The notes under the pieces were generated by a model. That model did not search any database, had not been told where the DNA came from, and saw only the letters and a list, made by a program, of their open reading frames with translations. A DNA stretch of 64,000 bases from Herbiconiux sp. A18JL235 (lineage in GTDB: Bacteria; Actinomycetota; Actinomycetes; Actinomycetales; Microbacteriaceae), in NCBI RefSeq assembly GCF_040939305.1, contig NZ_CP162511.1, forward strand, positions 1,674,001 through 1,738,000, given 5' to 3'. Of this stretch, positions 33,426 through 41,610 are shown piece after piece (the stretch's first letter is position 1; each line of letters begins with the position of its first letter). Both the position numbers and the translations under genes were made by a program.

Positions 33426-34400
33426 GTGGACTCCGTCAGCCCCCTGCGAGAGGTGCGAGACCTCAGCTCGACGAGCCCCGACGTCGTCTACCGCGAGGCG
33501 CGACGGCTGATGAGCGACCATCGGATGTACCTGCCCGGGCCGGTGCGGACGATGCGGGCGAGCATCCGGGCGGCCCGGCTCGAGCGCTCCGCGCTGCTCT
33601 CCTTCGAGTACGGTCTCGCCACCGAGATCTGCTCGGCCCCGCTCGAGGGCTACTCCACGGTTCACGTGCCCGTGGCGGGGCGGCTCCTGGTGGAGCACGA
33701 CGGCGTCTGGCACCGGGTGGAGACGGATGCCGCAGCCGTCTTCTCGCACGGCAGCCCGGTGCGCATGAGGTGGTCGAGCGATCTCCGTCTCGTCGTCGCA
33801 CGCATCGACCAGGACGCTCTGCTCGACCGGCTCGGAGGAATGGTGCGGCTCCGCCGTGAGCCGCTCGTCTTCTCGCCGTTCCTCGCGCGGTCGGGCGCAG
33901 GAGGCAGCGTGTCAGGGGCCGTGCTCGCCATGTCGGGAGCGCTCGAGGGCACCAGCGCGGGTGGCCCGAACCCGGGGCTCATAGGCCGGCTCGAAGAACT
34001 GCTCATCTCGGCCCTGCTGCTCGGTCACCGTCACAGCTACAGCGCGGCACTCTCCGCTCCGGTCGCCGCCCCCTCACCGCGGCTGGTCTCGCGTGCCGTC
34101 GAGCATCTGGAGGCAGACCTGGCCTCACCGATCTCCTCCGCCGAGCTGGCCGCCGCGGTCGGCGTCTCGGAGCGCACTCTCTACGACGCCTTCCGCCGCT
34201 CCGTCGGCACCTCGCCCCAGCGCCACCTCCGCGGACTGCGGCTCGACCGCGCGCGCCGGGCGCTGAGCGACGGGAGCTGTGACTCGGTCGCGCACGCGGC
34301 GCACTCGGTGGGGCTGCACCACCTGGGCCGATTCGCTGCCCAGTACCGCGAGCGGTTCGGGGAGAGCCCGCACGAGACGCTGCGGGGTTCACCGCGGTGA
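33426..34400 (+). CDS. AraC-family transcriptional regulator
   Basis: 324 residues, start GTG 33426 preceded by AGGAGG at about 33410. The N-terminal ~200 residues form an AraC_binding_2-like cupin domain (ending in DLRLVVARIDQDALLDRLG). The C-terminal AraC HTH pair is clear: ISSAELAAAVGVSERTLYDAF and then AAHSVGLHHLGRFAAQYRE with GESPHETLRG. It is divergent from the flavin monooxygenase gene with a 189-nt shared region, so it probably regulates that gene in response to an aromatic or organosulfur ligand (inference). Confidence 0.88.
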   Translation: MDSVSPLREVRDLSSTSPDVVYREARRLMSDHRMYLPGPVRTMRASIRAARLERSALLSFEYGLATEICSAPLEGYSTVHVPVAGRLLVEHDGVWHRVETDAAAVFSHGSPVRMRWSSDLRLVVARIDQDALLDRLGGMVRLRREPLVFSPFLARSGAGGSVSGAVLAMSGALEGTSAGGPNPGLIGRLEELLISALLLGHRHSYSAALSAPVAAPSPRLVSRAVEHLEADLASPISSAELAAAVGVSERTLYDAFRRSVGTSPQRHLRGLRLDRARRALSDGSCDSVAHAAHSVGLHHLGRFAAQYRERFGESPHETLRGSPR

Positions 34401-34436
34401 GCAGCTCGGGTCTGGTCGGGCGTCGGGGGCGGCAAG

Positions 34437-34442
34437 TAGGGT
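34437..34442 (+). promoter_or_regulatory. Predicted -10 box of a leaderless promoter for the YbjQ gene
   Basis: TAGGGT, a 6-nt gap, then ATG 34449. Confidence 0.5.
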
Positions 34443-34448
34443 GAGCGC

Positions 34449-34772
34449 ATGCTCATCGTGACGACCAACGACGTTCCCGGCCACCGCATCACCCAGGTCT
34501 ACGGGGAGGTGTTCGGCCTCACCGTGCGCTCGCGGCACATCGGCTCGAACATCGGCGCCTCGTTCAAGGCGCTGGCGGGCGGCGAGCTCAAGGGCATCAC
34601 CGAGCTGCTGCACGAGACCAGGCAGGAGGCGCTGTCGCGCCTCGAGGCGGAGGCGCAGCAGAAAGGCGCGAACGCGGTGGTCGCCTTCCGCTTCGAGACC
34701 AACGACTACGCCGACACCGGCGGCGTCGAGGTCTGTGCCTACGGCACGGCCGTCACCGTCGAGCAGCTCTGA
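34449..34772 (+). CDS. YbjQ/UPF0145 family protein
   Basis: 107 residues. The family pattern is clear: VTTNDVPGHRITQVYGEVFG at the N-terminus and the helix RLEAEAQQKGANAVVAFRFE, with a C-terminal strand. YbjQ proteins form ring-like oligomers (sometimes called heavy-metal-binding); molecular role not established. A DUF4287 gene follows 28 nt later on the same strand. Confidence 0.9.
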   Translation: MLIVTTNDVPGHRITQVYGEVFGLTVRSRHIGSNIGASFKALAGGELKGITELLHETRQEALSRLEAEAQQKGANAVVAFRFETNDYADTGGVEVCAYGTAVTVEQL

Positions 34773-34800
34773 CCAGGGCTGCAGAGGGGACGACGGGGCC

Positions 34801-35358
34801 ATGACCTTCCAGGCCTACCTCGACACCATCAAGGCGAAGACCGGCAAGGGGCCCGACGACTTCCGGGCGCTCGCGGCCGACCGCGGGCTCACCGGCCCCG
34901 GGGTGAAGGCCGGCGACGTCGTGGCGTGGCTCGCCGACGACTTCGGGCTCGGGCGCGGTCACGCGATGGCGATCTACTCGATCCTGAAGAACGACGCCGC
35001 ACCCCGCGTTGCTCCCGACGAGAGGGTCGCGAAGCAGTTCGCGGGCGCGAAGGCGGTGTGGCGCCCCACCTTCGACGCCATCGTCGCGCACGCCAGGTCA
35101 CTCGGCTCCGACGTCGATGTCGCCCCCACCGACAGCTACGTGAGCCTGGTGCGCGACGGGCGCAAGTTCGCCGTCGTCGCCGCCACCGCGAAGCGCCTCG
35201 ACCTCGGCGTGAAGCTGAAGAACGACGACCCCGGAGAGCGCTTCGAACCGTCGGGCACGTGGAACGCCATGGTCACCCACCGCGCCCGTCTCGACGAGCC
35301 CGGTGAGCTCGACGCCGAGCTTCTGGGCTGGATCGACAGGGCGTACGCCGAGGCGTGA
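34801..35358 (+). CDS. DUF4287/DUF5655 protein
   Basis: 185 residues, ATG 34801. A short N-terminal DUF4287 helical module (FQAYLDTIKAKTGKGPDDFRAL ... GRGHAMAIYSILKN) precedes a DUF5655-type alpha/beta domain (VWRPTFDAIVAHARSLG ... FAVVAATAKRLDLGVKLKND). The domain pair is common in soil bacteria; function unknown. It sits between YbjQ and sufS. Confidence 0.8.
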   Translation: MTFQAYLDTIKAKTGKGPDDFRALAADRGLTGPGVKAGDVVAWLADDFGLGRGHAMAIYSILKNDAAPRVAPDERVAKQFAGAKAVWRPTFDAIVAHARSLGSDVDVAPTDSYVSLVRDGRKFAVVAATAKRLDLGVKLKNDDPGERFEPSGTWNAMVTHRARLDEPGELDAELLGWIDRAYAEA

Positions 35359-35370
35359 TGCAATAGAGGG

Positions 35371-36702
35371 GTGACGATCCACGCCGACCCCTCGCCGCCC
35401 GACACCACGACCGCGCCTCTCCTCGACGACGGGGCCGCCGAGCTGCTGCGCGCCGACTTCCCGATCCTCTCGCGCACCGTGAACGGGCATCCGCTGGTCT
35501 ACCTCGACTCGGGCGCCACCTCGCAGAAGCCGCAGAGCGTCATCGACGTCGAGCGCGCCTACTACGAGACCACCAACGCGGCGGTGCACCGCGGCGCCCA
35601 CACCCTCGCGGGCGAGGCCACCGAGCTCTTCGAAGACGCCCGAGCCACCGTCGCCGCTTTCGTGGGGGCGCGGCCGGAGGAGATCGTCTGGACCTCGAAC
35701 GCCACCGAGGGCCTCAACCTCATCGCCTACGGCATCTCGAACGCCACGCTCGGTCGCGGCGGGGAGGCTGCCCGACGGTTCCGCCTCGGCGAGGGAGACG
35801 AGATCGTCGTCACCGAGCTCGAGCACCACGCGAACCTCGTGCCCTGGCAGGAGCTCGCCTTCCGCACGGGCGCCACCCTGCGCGTGATCGGGCTCACCGA
35901 CGACGGCCGCCTCGACCTCGGGCAGGCCGCCGAGATCATCGGCGAGCGCACCCGCCTGGTGGCCTTCGCCCACGTCTCGAACGTTCTCGGGGCCGTCAAC
36001 CCGGTGGCCGAGTTGGTCGCCCTCGCCCACGGCGTCGGTGCCGTCGCCGTGCTCGACGCCTGCCAGTCGGCGCCGCACATGCCCCTCGACCTCGGCGCCC
36101 TCGACGTCGACTTCGCCGTGTTCTCGGGGCACAAGATGCTGGCCCCGACCGGCATCGGCGTGCTCTACGGCAAGCAGGAGCTGCTCGACGCGCTTCCCCC
36201 CTTCCTCACCGGCGGCTCGATGATCACGACGGTCGGGCTCACCGAGTCGGAGTTCCTCCCTGCGCCGCTCCGCTTCGAGGCCGGTACCCAGCGGGTGTCG
36301 CAGGCGATCGCCCTCGCCGAGGCCGTCCGCTACCTCGAGAGGGTCGGGCCGGATCGCATCCACGCCTGGGAGAGCGAGCTCGGCGGGCGCCTCTACCAGG
36401 GCCTCTCGGCCCTTCCCGGCGTGCGCGTGCTCGGGCCCGCTCCGGATGCGTCGGGCGGAGTCGAGCGGGTCGGTCTCGCGAGCTTCGTGGTCGACGGGGT
36501 TCACGCCCACGACGTGGGGCAGTTCCTCGACGACCGCGGAATCGCCGTGCGCGTCGGTCACCACTGCGCGCAGCCCGCGCACCGTCGCTTCGGCGTGACG
36601 GCGACGACCCGCGCCTCGGCCTACCTCTACAACACGACGGCCGACGTCGACGCCGCGATCGCCGCGGTCGCCGACTCGCGCGTGTTCTTCGGGGTGGCGT
36701 GA
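35371..36702 (+). CDS. sufS: Cysteine desulfurase SufS
   Basis: 443 residues, GTG 35371. A PLP-dependent enzyme that removes sulfur from L-cysteine as a persulfide for Fe-S cluster assembly. The Schiff-base lysine is Lys255 (SGHKMLAPTG) and the persulfide cysteine Cys399 (VGHHCAQP). The N-terminal YLDSGATSQKP is typical of SufS. Its stop overlaps the sufU start, making a sufSU pair. The other suf genes (sufBCD) are not nearby, so this pair is detached from the scaffold genes. Confidence 0.95.
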   Translation: MTIHADPSPPDTTTAPLLDDGAAELLRADFPILSRTVNGHPLVYLDSGATSQKPQSVIDVERAYYETTNAAVHRGAHTLAGEATELFEDARATVAAFVGARPEEIVWTSNATEGLNLIAYGISNATLGRGGEAARRFRLGEGDEIVVTELEHHANLVPWQELAFRTGATLRVIGLTDDGRLDLGQAAEIIGERTRLVAFAHVSNVLGAVNPVAELVALAHGVGAVAVLDACQSAPHMPLDLGALDVDFAVFSGHKMLAPTGIGVLYGKQELLDALPPFLTGGSMITTVGLTESEFLPAPLRFEAGTQRVSQAIALAEAVRYLERVGPDRIHAWESELGGRLYQGLSALPGVRVLGPAPDASGGVERVGLASFVVDGVHAHDVGQFLDDRGIAVRVGHHCAQPAHRRFGVTATTRASAYLYNTTADVDAAIAAVADSRVFFGVA

Positions 36703-37142
36703 TGGCGTCGCGAGAACTGGAGTCGATGTACCAGCAGGTCATCCTCGACCACGCCAAAGAGAAGCACGGCTTCGGGCTGCGCGAGGGGGCGACCGGCTCC
36801 TCGCACCAGATCAACCCGACCTGCGGCGACGAGGTGACCCTGCAGGTTCACCGCGACGCGGCGGGGCGGGTGGAGTCGATCAGCTGGGAGGGGCAGGGCT
36901 GCTCCATCTCGACGGCGTCGGCGTCGGTGCTGAACGACCTCGTCGTCGATCTCAGCGACGACGAGGCGGGGGCGCGGATCGACGCGTTCCGCGAGCTCAT
37001 GCAGTCGAAGGGGGCCGTCGAGGGCGACGAGGAGCTGCTCGGCGACGCGGTCGCCCTCGGCGGGGTGTCGCGGTACGTCACCCGCATCAAGTGCGCGATG
37101 CTGCCCTGGGTCGCGTTCGAGCAGGCGCTGCTCGGCCGTTGA
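36702..37142 (+). CDS. sufU: SufU, zinc-dependent sulfur-transfer partner of SufS
   Basis: 146 residues, ATG 36702 sharing one base with the sufS stop (TGATG; a GTG at 36699 is an alternative start). The ligands for zinc are all present: Cys41 and Asp43 (NPTCGD), Cys67 (GQGCS) and the C-terminal Cys in RIKCAML. SufU accepts persulfide sulfur from SufS and passes it to the SufBCD scaffold. Confidence 0.93.
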   Translation: MASRELESMYQQVILDHAKEKHGFGLREGATGSSHQINPTCGDEVTLQVHRDAAGRVESISWEGQGCSISTASASVLNDLVVDLSDDEAGARIDAFRELMQSKGAVEGDEELLGDAVALGGVSRYVTRIKCAMLPWVAFEQALLGR

Positions 37143-37189
37143 GCCCGCGCCTGTCTCCGCCGGCTGCCCTGAGGTGGCGCGGGAGTCCC

Positions 37190-37195
37190 TAGGAT
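37190..37195 (+). promoter_or_regulatory. Predicted -10 box of a leaderless promoter for the GH63-like gene
   Basis: TAGGAT, a 6-nt gap, then ATG 37202, with no ribosome-binding site. Confidence 0.55.
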
Positions 37196-37201
37196 CGCGG
37201 T

Positions 37202-39979
37202 ATGAGCTTCGACGCTGTGCCCGCGCCCGACGCCCGACCCGACACCGGCGACGCGTACGAGGGCGGCCCCGAGCGCGTGCCTCGAGCCGAGCCGGGCGCC
37301 GAGCGGGGCGCCGAGCGACGGAGGCTCGCCGAGGCGGATGCCGCCGGGCCGGGCTCGCCGGGCGCCTGGCGCGACTGGGGACCCTACCTCGCCGAGCGCG
37401 CCTGGGGCACGGTACGAGAGGACTACTCGGTGAGCGGCGACGCGTGGCGGTTCTTCCCTCACGACGACGCCCGATCGCGCACCTACCGCTGGAACGAAGA
37501 CGGTATGGCCGGCTTCTGCGACGAGCAGCAGCGCTGGTGCCTCGGTCTCGCGCTGTGGAACGGCGCAGACCCCATCCTGAAAGAGCGGATGTTCGGGTTG
37601 GCGGGCCCCGAGGGCAACCACGGCGAAGACGCCAAGGAGTACTGGTGGTACCTCGACGCCACCCCCTCTCATTCCTGGCAGCGCTGGCGCTACCACTACC
37701 CGCAGGCCGCCTTCCCCTATGAGCGGCTGGTCGAGGAGAACGCCCGTCGCGGCAAGGACGAGCCCGAGTTCGAGCTCGCCGACACCGGCGTGTTCGACGA
37801 CGACAGGTTCTGGGTGGTCACCGTCGACTACGCCAAGGCCAGCGCCCACGACCTGCTCATGACCGTGACCGTCGAGAACGCGGGCCCCGAGGAGGCGACC
37901 CTCCACGTGCTGCCGAGCCTGTGGTTGCGCGACACCTGGAGCTGGGATCTCGAGCAGCCGCCGAGACCGCGCCTCCGCACGGTCGACGGCGAGCCGACCG
38001 CCGTGGTCGCCGAGCTCCCCGGCGACGAGGAGCTGCTGCTGCGCCTCGATCCCAGCCTCGACCGCATCACCGGCACGCGCGCCGCCGACACCGCAGCCCC
38101 CGCCGACCGTCTCCTGTACTGCGAGAACGAGAGCAACCGCTCCCGCCTCTACGACGAACCCGCCACCACCCCCTACCCGAAAGACGGCATCGGCGATCAC
38201 GTCGTCTCCGGCACCCCCACCGTGAACCCCGCGGGCGAGGGTTCGAAGGCCGCGTTCCACCGCATCCTCACCGTTCCTCCCGGCGAGAGCCGCGAGCTGC
38301 GGCTGCGGCTCACCAGACGAGCGGATGCTCCTGCCGCAGCCACGGCGTTCGCCGACTTCGCCGCCACGGTCGCGACTCGACGAGCCGAGGCCGACGACTT
38401 CTACGCATCCGTCCTCCCCGCCCAGGCCGACGAGGAGGAACACCGCATCGCCCGCCAGGCCTTCGCCGGTCTACTCTGGTCGAAGCAGTTCTACCACTTC
38501 GACGTGCGCCGCTGGCTGGCCGGCGACCCGACGGCTCCGCCCCCGCCGCGCGGTCGCGGGGCTCGGCGCAACGGCGACTGGCGGCACCTGTCGAGCCACG
38601 ACGTCATCCTCATGCCCGACCCGTGGGAGTACCCGTGGTTCGCCGCCTGGGACCTCGCCTTCCACTGCGTGACCCTCGCCCACATCGACCCGGAGTTCGC
38701 CAAGCGGCAGCTCGTGCTCATCCTGCGCGAGTGGTACATGCATCCGAACGGGCAGCTGCCCGCCTACGAGTGGGACTTCGGCGACGTGAACCCGCCGATC
38801 GAGGCCTGGGCGGCGCTCCGGGTGTTCGAGATCGACGGGTCGCGTGACTTCCACTTCCTCAGCCGCATCTTCCACAAGCTGCTGATGAACTTCACCTGGT
38901 GGACGAACAACAAGGACCACGGTGACAACAACCTGTTCGAGGGCGGCTTCATGGGCCTCGATAACATCGCGCCGCTCGACCGGTCGACCCTGCCGCCCGA
39001 GGTCGGCACCCTCGAGCAGGCCGACGCCACCGGCTGGATGGCGACCTACGCGCTGCACCTGCTCGACATGGCGCTGCTGCTCACCGCTCACGACCCGGCC
39101 TACGAAGACGTGGCGACCAAGTTCCTCGAGCACTTCCTCGCCATCGCGGGCAGCGCCAACGAGGCGGGGCTGTGGGACGACACAGACGCCTTCTACTACG
39201 ACGTGCTGCACCTGGCCGACGGCCGTGACGTGCCGATGAAGGTGCGGTCGCTGGTGGGTCTCGTGCCGGTGACGGCCTCGCTCGTGTTCGAGCGCGAGAA
39301 GATGGGCGAGCTCGACGAGTTCGTGCGCCGGGGCGCCGTCTTCCTCGACCGCCACCCGGCGTACCGCTCGCTCGTGCACATCCGTCGCGGTGCCGACGGG
39401 GTGAAGAGCCTGCTCGCCTTCGTGACGCCCGAGAAGCTCGAGCGCGTGCTCACCGGTGTCGTCGACGAGACGCGGATGCTGTCGCCCTACGGGATCAGGA
39501 GCATCTCGGCCTGGCATCGCGAGCATCCGTTCCGGGTCGAGGTCGACGGGGTCGAGGCGGTCGTCGACTACGAGCCAGGGGAGTCGACCTCGGGCTTGTT
39601 CGGGGGCAACTCGAACTGGCGCGGGCCGGTGTGGTTCCCGCTCAACGTGCTCATCATCGAGTCGCTGCGCGGCTACGACGTGAGTCTCGGCGAACGGCAC
39701 ACGGTGGAGTACCCGGCGGGCTCGGGCGTGCAGCACAGCTTCGGCGAGATCGCCGACGACCTGGCGAAGCGACTGGTGTCGCTGTTTCGGCGCGCGCCCG
39801 ACGGGGGGCCGCGGCCCTCGGATGCGCGGTATCCGCTGCTGTCGGAGCACCCGCGGTGGCGGGAGAACATCGCGTTCTACGAGTACTTCCACGGCGACAC
39901 CGGGCAGGGGCTCGGGGCCTCGCACCAGACGGGGTGGACGGCGCTGGTGGCGCACCTGATCGTGACGCGGCGGCGCTGA
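37202..39979 (+). CDS. GH63-like glucosidase (MGH1-like domain)
   Basis: 925 residues, no signal peptide, so likely cytoplasmic. The first ~50 residues are low-complexity. An N-terminal beta domain (YRWNEDGMAGFCDEQQRWCLGLALWNG) leads into an (alpha/alpha)6 barrel. Family landmarks: DPWEYPWFAAWDLAFHC, YEWDFGDVNPPIEAW and GNSNWRGPVWFPLN, the last near the C-terminus as in bacterial GH63. These enzymes hydrolyse alpha-glucosidic bonds, for example in mannosylglycerate or glucosylglycerate; the exact substrate is not readable. Predicted monocistronic and leaderless. Confidence 0.87.
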   Translation: MSFDAVPAPDARPDTGDAYEGGPERVPRAEPGAERGAERRRLAEADAAGPGSPGAWRDWGPYLAERAWGTVREDYSVSGDAWRFFPHDDARSRTYRWNEDGMAGFCDEQQRWCLGLALWNGADPILKERMFGLAGPEGNHGEDAKEYWWYLDATPSHSWQRWRYHYPQAAFPYERLVEENARRGKDEPEFELADTGVFDDDRFWVVTVDYAKASAHDLLMTVTVENAGPEEATLHVLPSLWLRDTWSWDLEQPPRPRLRTVDGEPTAVVAELPGDEELLLRLDPSLDRITGTRAADTAAPADRLLYCENESNRSRLYDEPATTPYPKDGIGDHVVSGTPTVNPAGEGSKAAFHRILTVPPGESRELRLRLTRRADAPAAATAFADFAATVATRRAEADDFYASVLPAQADEEEHRIARQAFAGLLWSKQFYHFDVRRWLAGDPTAPPPPRGRGARRNGDWRHLSSHDVILMPDPWEYPWFAAWDLAFHCVTLAHIDPEFAKRQLVLILREWYMHPNGQLPAYEWDFGDVNPPIEAWAALRVFEIDGSRDFHFLSRIFHKLLMNFTWWTNNKDHGDNNLFEGGFMGLDNIAPLDRSTLPPEVGTLEQADATGWMATYALHLLDMALLLTAHDPAYEDVATKFLEHFLAIAGSANEAGLWDDTDAFYYDVLHLADGRDVPMKVRSLVGLVPVTASLVFEREKMGELDEFVRRGAVFLDRHPAYRSLVHIRRGADGVKSLLAFVTPEKLERVLTGVVDETRMLSPYGIRSISAWHREHPFRVEVDGVEAVVDYEPGESTSGLFGGNSNWRGPVWFPLNVLIIESLRGYDVSLGERHTVEYPAGSGVQHSFGEIADDLAKRLVSLFRRAPDGGPRPSDARYPLLSEHPRWRENIAFYEYFHGDTGQGLGASHQTGWTALVAHLIVTRRR

Positions 39980-40043
39980 GGGGCGGGCTGCGGGAGCCGC
40001 TGCGGGGTGCCGGCCGCTGCGCCGAGCCGGGCGGCGGCCGCGG

Positions 40044-40388
40044 TTACGGCAGCACCTGCCCCATGCCGATGAGCACCACCGAGAGCAGCGCGACCGCGGC
40101 GATCGCCCCGAAGCACACCGCCATCAGCCCGAGTCGGAGGCGCAACGGCCGCACCAGCAGGCGCACCTCGACCATCGCGAGGTAGAGCAGCACGATCACC
40201 GCGACGGCAACGAGCGGGGTCGCGCCGCTGTCGACGTCGCGGAGCGCGAGCAGCAGCACCACCGAGATCGCCGCCATCACGCCGCCGACGACGAGCCACA
40301 CGGTGCCCTGCGAGCGGGTGAGCGAGGGCTGGTTGACGACCCGGGTGGGGTCGTCGTCGGGGTCGGGCTCCTTCTCGCCATCCTGCAT
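40044..40388 (-). CDS. Small membrane protein, unknown function
   Basis: 114 residues, ATG 40388. The N-terminal acidic cytosolic part (about 35 residues) precedes four hydrophobic helices (TVWLVVGGVMAAISVVLLL, TPLVAVAVIVLLYLAMV, then LGLMAVCFGAIAAVALLSVV and its extension). An upstream in-frame ATG at 40451 is also possible. No family recognised. It lies downstream of a long inverted repeat that separates it from the monooxygenase gene on the same strand. Confidence 0.65.
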   Translation of the reverse strand: MQDGEKEPDPDDDPTRVVNQPSLTRSQGTVWLVVGGVMAAISVVLLLALRDVDSGATPLVAVAVIVLLYLAMVEVRLLVRPLRLRLGLMAVCFGAIAAVALLSVVLIGMGQVLP

Positions 40389-40424
40389 GATGCGGGCGAG
40401 TCTACGCCGCGCCCCCGCGCGGAG

Positions 40425-40499
40425 CGTTCGAAAGCGCACACGTCTCGGCATCCGGACCTATAGAGGGCTCGGTTGCCGCGACGTGTGCGGTTTCGAACG
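40425..40499. repeat. Long inverted repeat (20-bp arms, one mismatch)
   Basis: Arms at 40425-40444 and 40480-40499 match with a single mismatch (CGTTCGAAAGCGCACACGTC against its partner), around a 35-nt loop. It is intergenic, between two minus-strand genes, and could act as a terminator for the upstream monooxygenase or be a mobile palindromic element. There is no T-tract. Confidence 0.7.
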
Positions 40500-40531
40500 G
40501 CGCGGTGATGGGCGGGGTGGCCCGCCGCCGC

Positions 40532-41590
40532 TCAGACGAGGGCGGGGGAGGCCTGGCGCACGAGGGGGAAGACCTGGGTGGCGATGCGCTCGAGTTCCTC
40601 GTGCAGCGGGGAGGACTGGATGAGCAGCAGCGTGATGCCGGCCCGCTCGAACTCGAGGATGCGCTCGGCCACCTGCTCGGGCGTGCCCACGAGGTTCGGC
40701 CGGAGGCCCCTCGTGCCCACCGAGTACTCGCGCTTGGACAGCTCGACGTCGAGGCGGGAGTTCGCCCGGAACTGCTCGAAGGAGGCGTAGCCGGGGGAGG
40801 CCGGGTCGATTGTGGTGATGCGTTCGAGCTCGCGCCGCGCCTCGGCCTCGGTGTCGCGCACGATGACGTAGGCCGCCATGCCGAACTCCCGGAACGGCTC
40901 GCCCACACGCCGCAGCCGACGTGCGTCGAGGTCGGCGACCTTCTCACGCGCCTCCTCGACCGTGCCGCCGTGCAGCACGTAGGCGTCGGCGAACGACGCG
41001 ATGGCCTCGCGGCCCGACTCGCTCTCACCGCCCGCGAACACCACCGGTGCCGTCGCCGGCTTCGGCGACAGCACGGCCTGGTCGACGTCGTAGTAGTTGC
41101 CCGAGAACGAGAACGGCGTCTCGCGCCAGAGCCCCTTCAGCACCTCGACGAACTCGCCCGCCTGCACGTACCTGTCGTCGTGCGGGGCGAAGGTGCCACC
41201 GTACTGCCTGGCCTCCTCCGCCCACCAGGCGGCGACGAGGTTGAGGGCGAAGCGGTCGGTTCCGGATGCCGCGTACCCGATGTCGCTCAGCGTGGCAGAG
41301 GTCTTGGCGACCACCGTGGGCAGGTGGAACCCCGGGCGCACCGCGGTCATGACCCGCAGCCGCTCGGTGACGGCGAGGATCGCCGACGACAGCGACCAGG
41401 CCTCCAGGCTCGGCGCCTCGACGCCCTTCCTGTCGTTGAGGTAGAGCTCGGGCACCAGGGTGGTGTGGAAGCCCAGCCGGTCGGCGAGCGTCGACACCTG
41501 CCTGATGTAGTCCCAGGTGGCGGGCATCCTCTCGTCGCCGACATTGCGGAGGAAGCCGCCGTAGACGGGGGTCCAGTATCCGAAGTGCAT
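40532..41590 (-). CDS. LLM-class flavin monooxygenase, SfnG/SsuD-like
   Basis: 352 residues. A bacterial-luciferase-like TIM barrel; the N-terminus FGYWTPVYGGFLRNVGDERMPATW closely resembles SfnG (dimethylsulfone monooxygenase), and LNLVAAWWAEEARQYGG and LVGTPEQVAERI are family landmarks. It uses FMNH2 to oxidise a sulfone or sulfonate carbon, releasing sulfite-level sulfur; a reductase partner is not seen. An AGGAGAA ribosome site precedes the ATG at 41590. It follows metY by 20 nt, so the two are co-transcribed, coupling organosulfur cleavage to sulfur assimilation. Confidence 0.85.
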   Translation of the reverse strand: MHFGYWTPVYGGFLRNVGDERMPATWDYIRQVSTLADRLGFHTTLVPELYLNDRKGVEAPSLEAWSLSSAILAVTERLRVMTAVRPGFHLPTVVAKTSATLSDIGYAASGTDRFALNLVAAWWAEEARQYGGTFAPHDDRYVQAGEFVEVLKGLWRETPFSFSGNYYDVDQAVLSPKPATAPVVFAGGESESGREAIASFADAYVLHGGTVEEAREKVADLDARRLRRVGEPFREFGMAAYVIVRDTEAEARRELERITTIDPASPGYASFEQFRANSRLDVELSKREYSVGTRGLRPNLVGTPEQVAERILEFERAGITLLLIQSSPLHEELERIATQVFPLVRQASPALV

Positions 41591-41610
41591 GATTCTCCTG
41601 AGGGGTGTGA

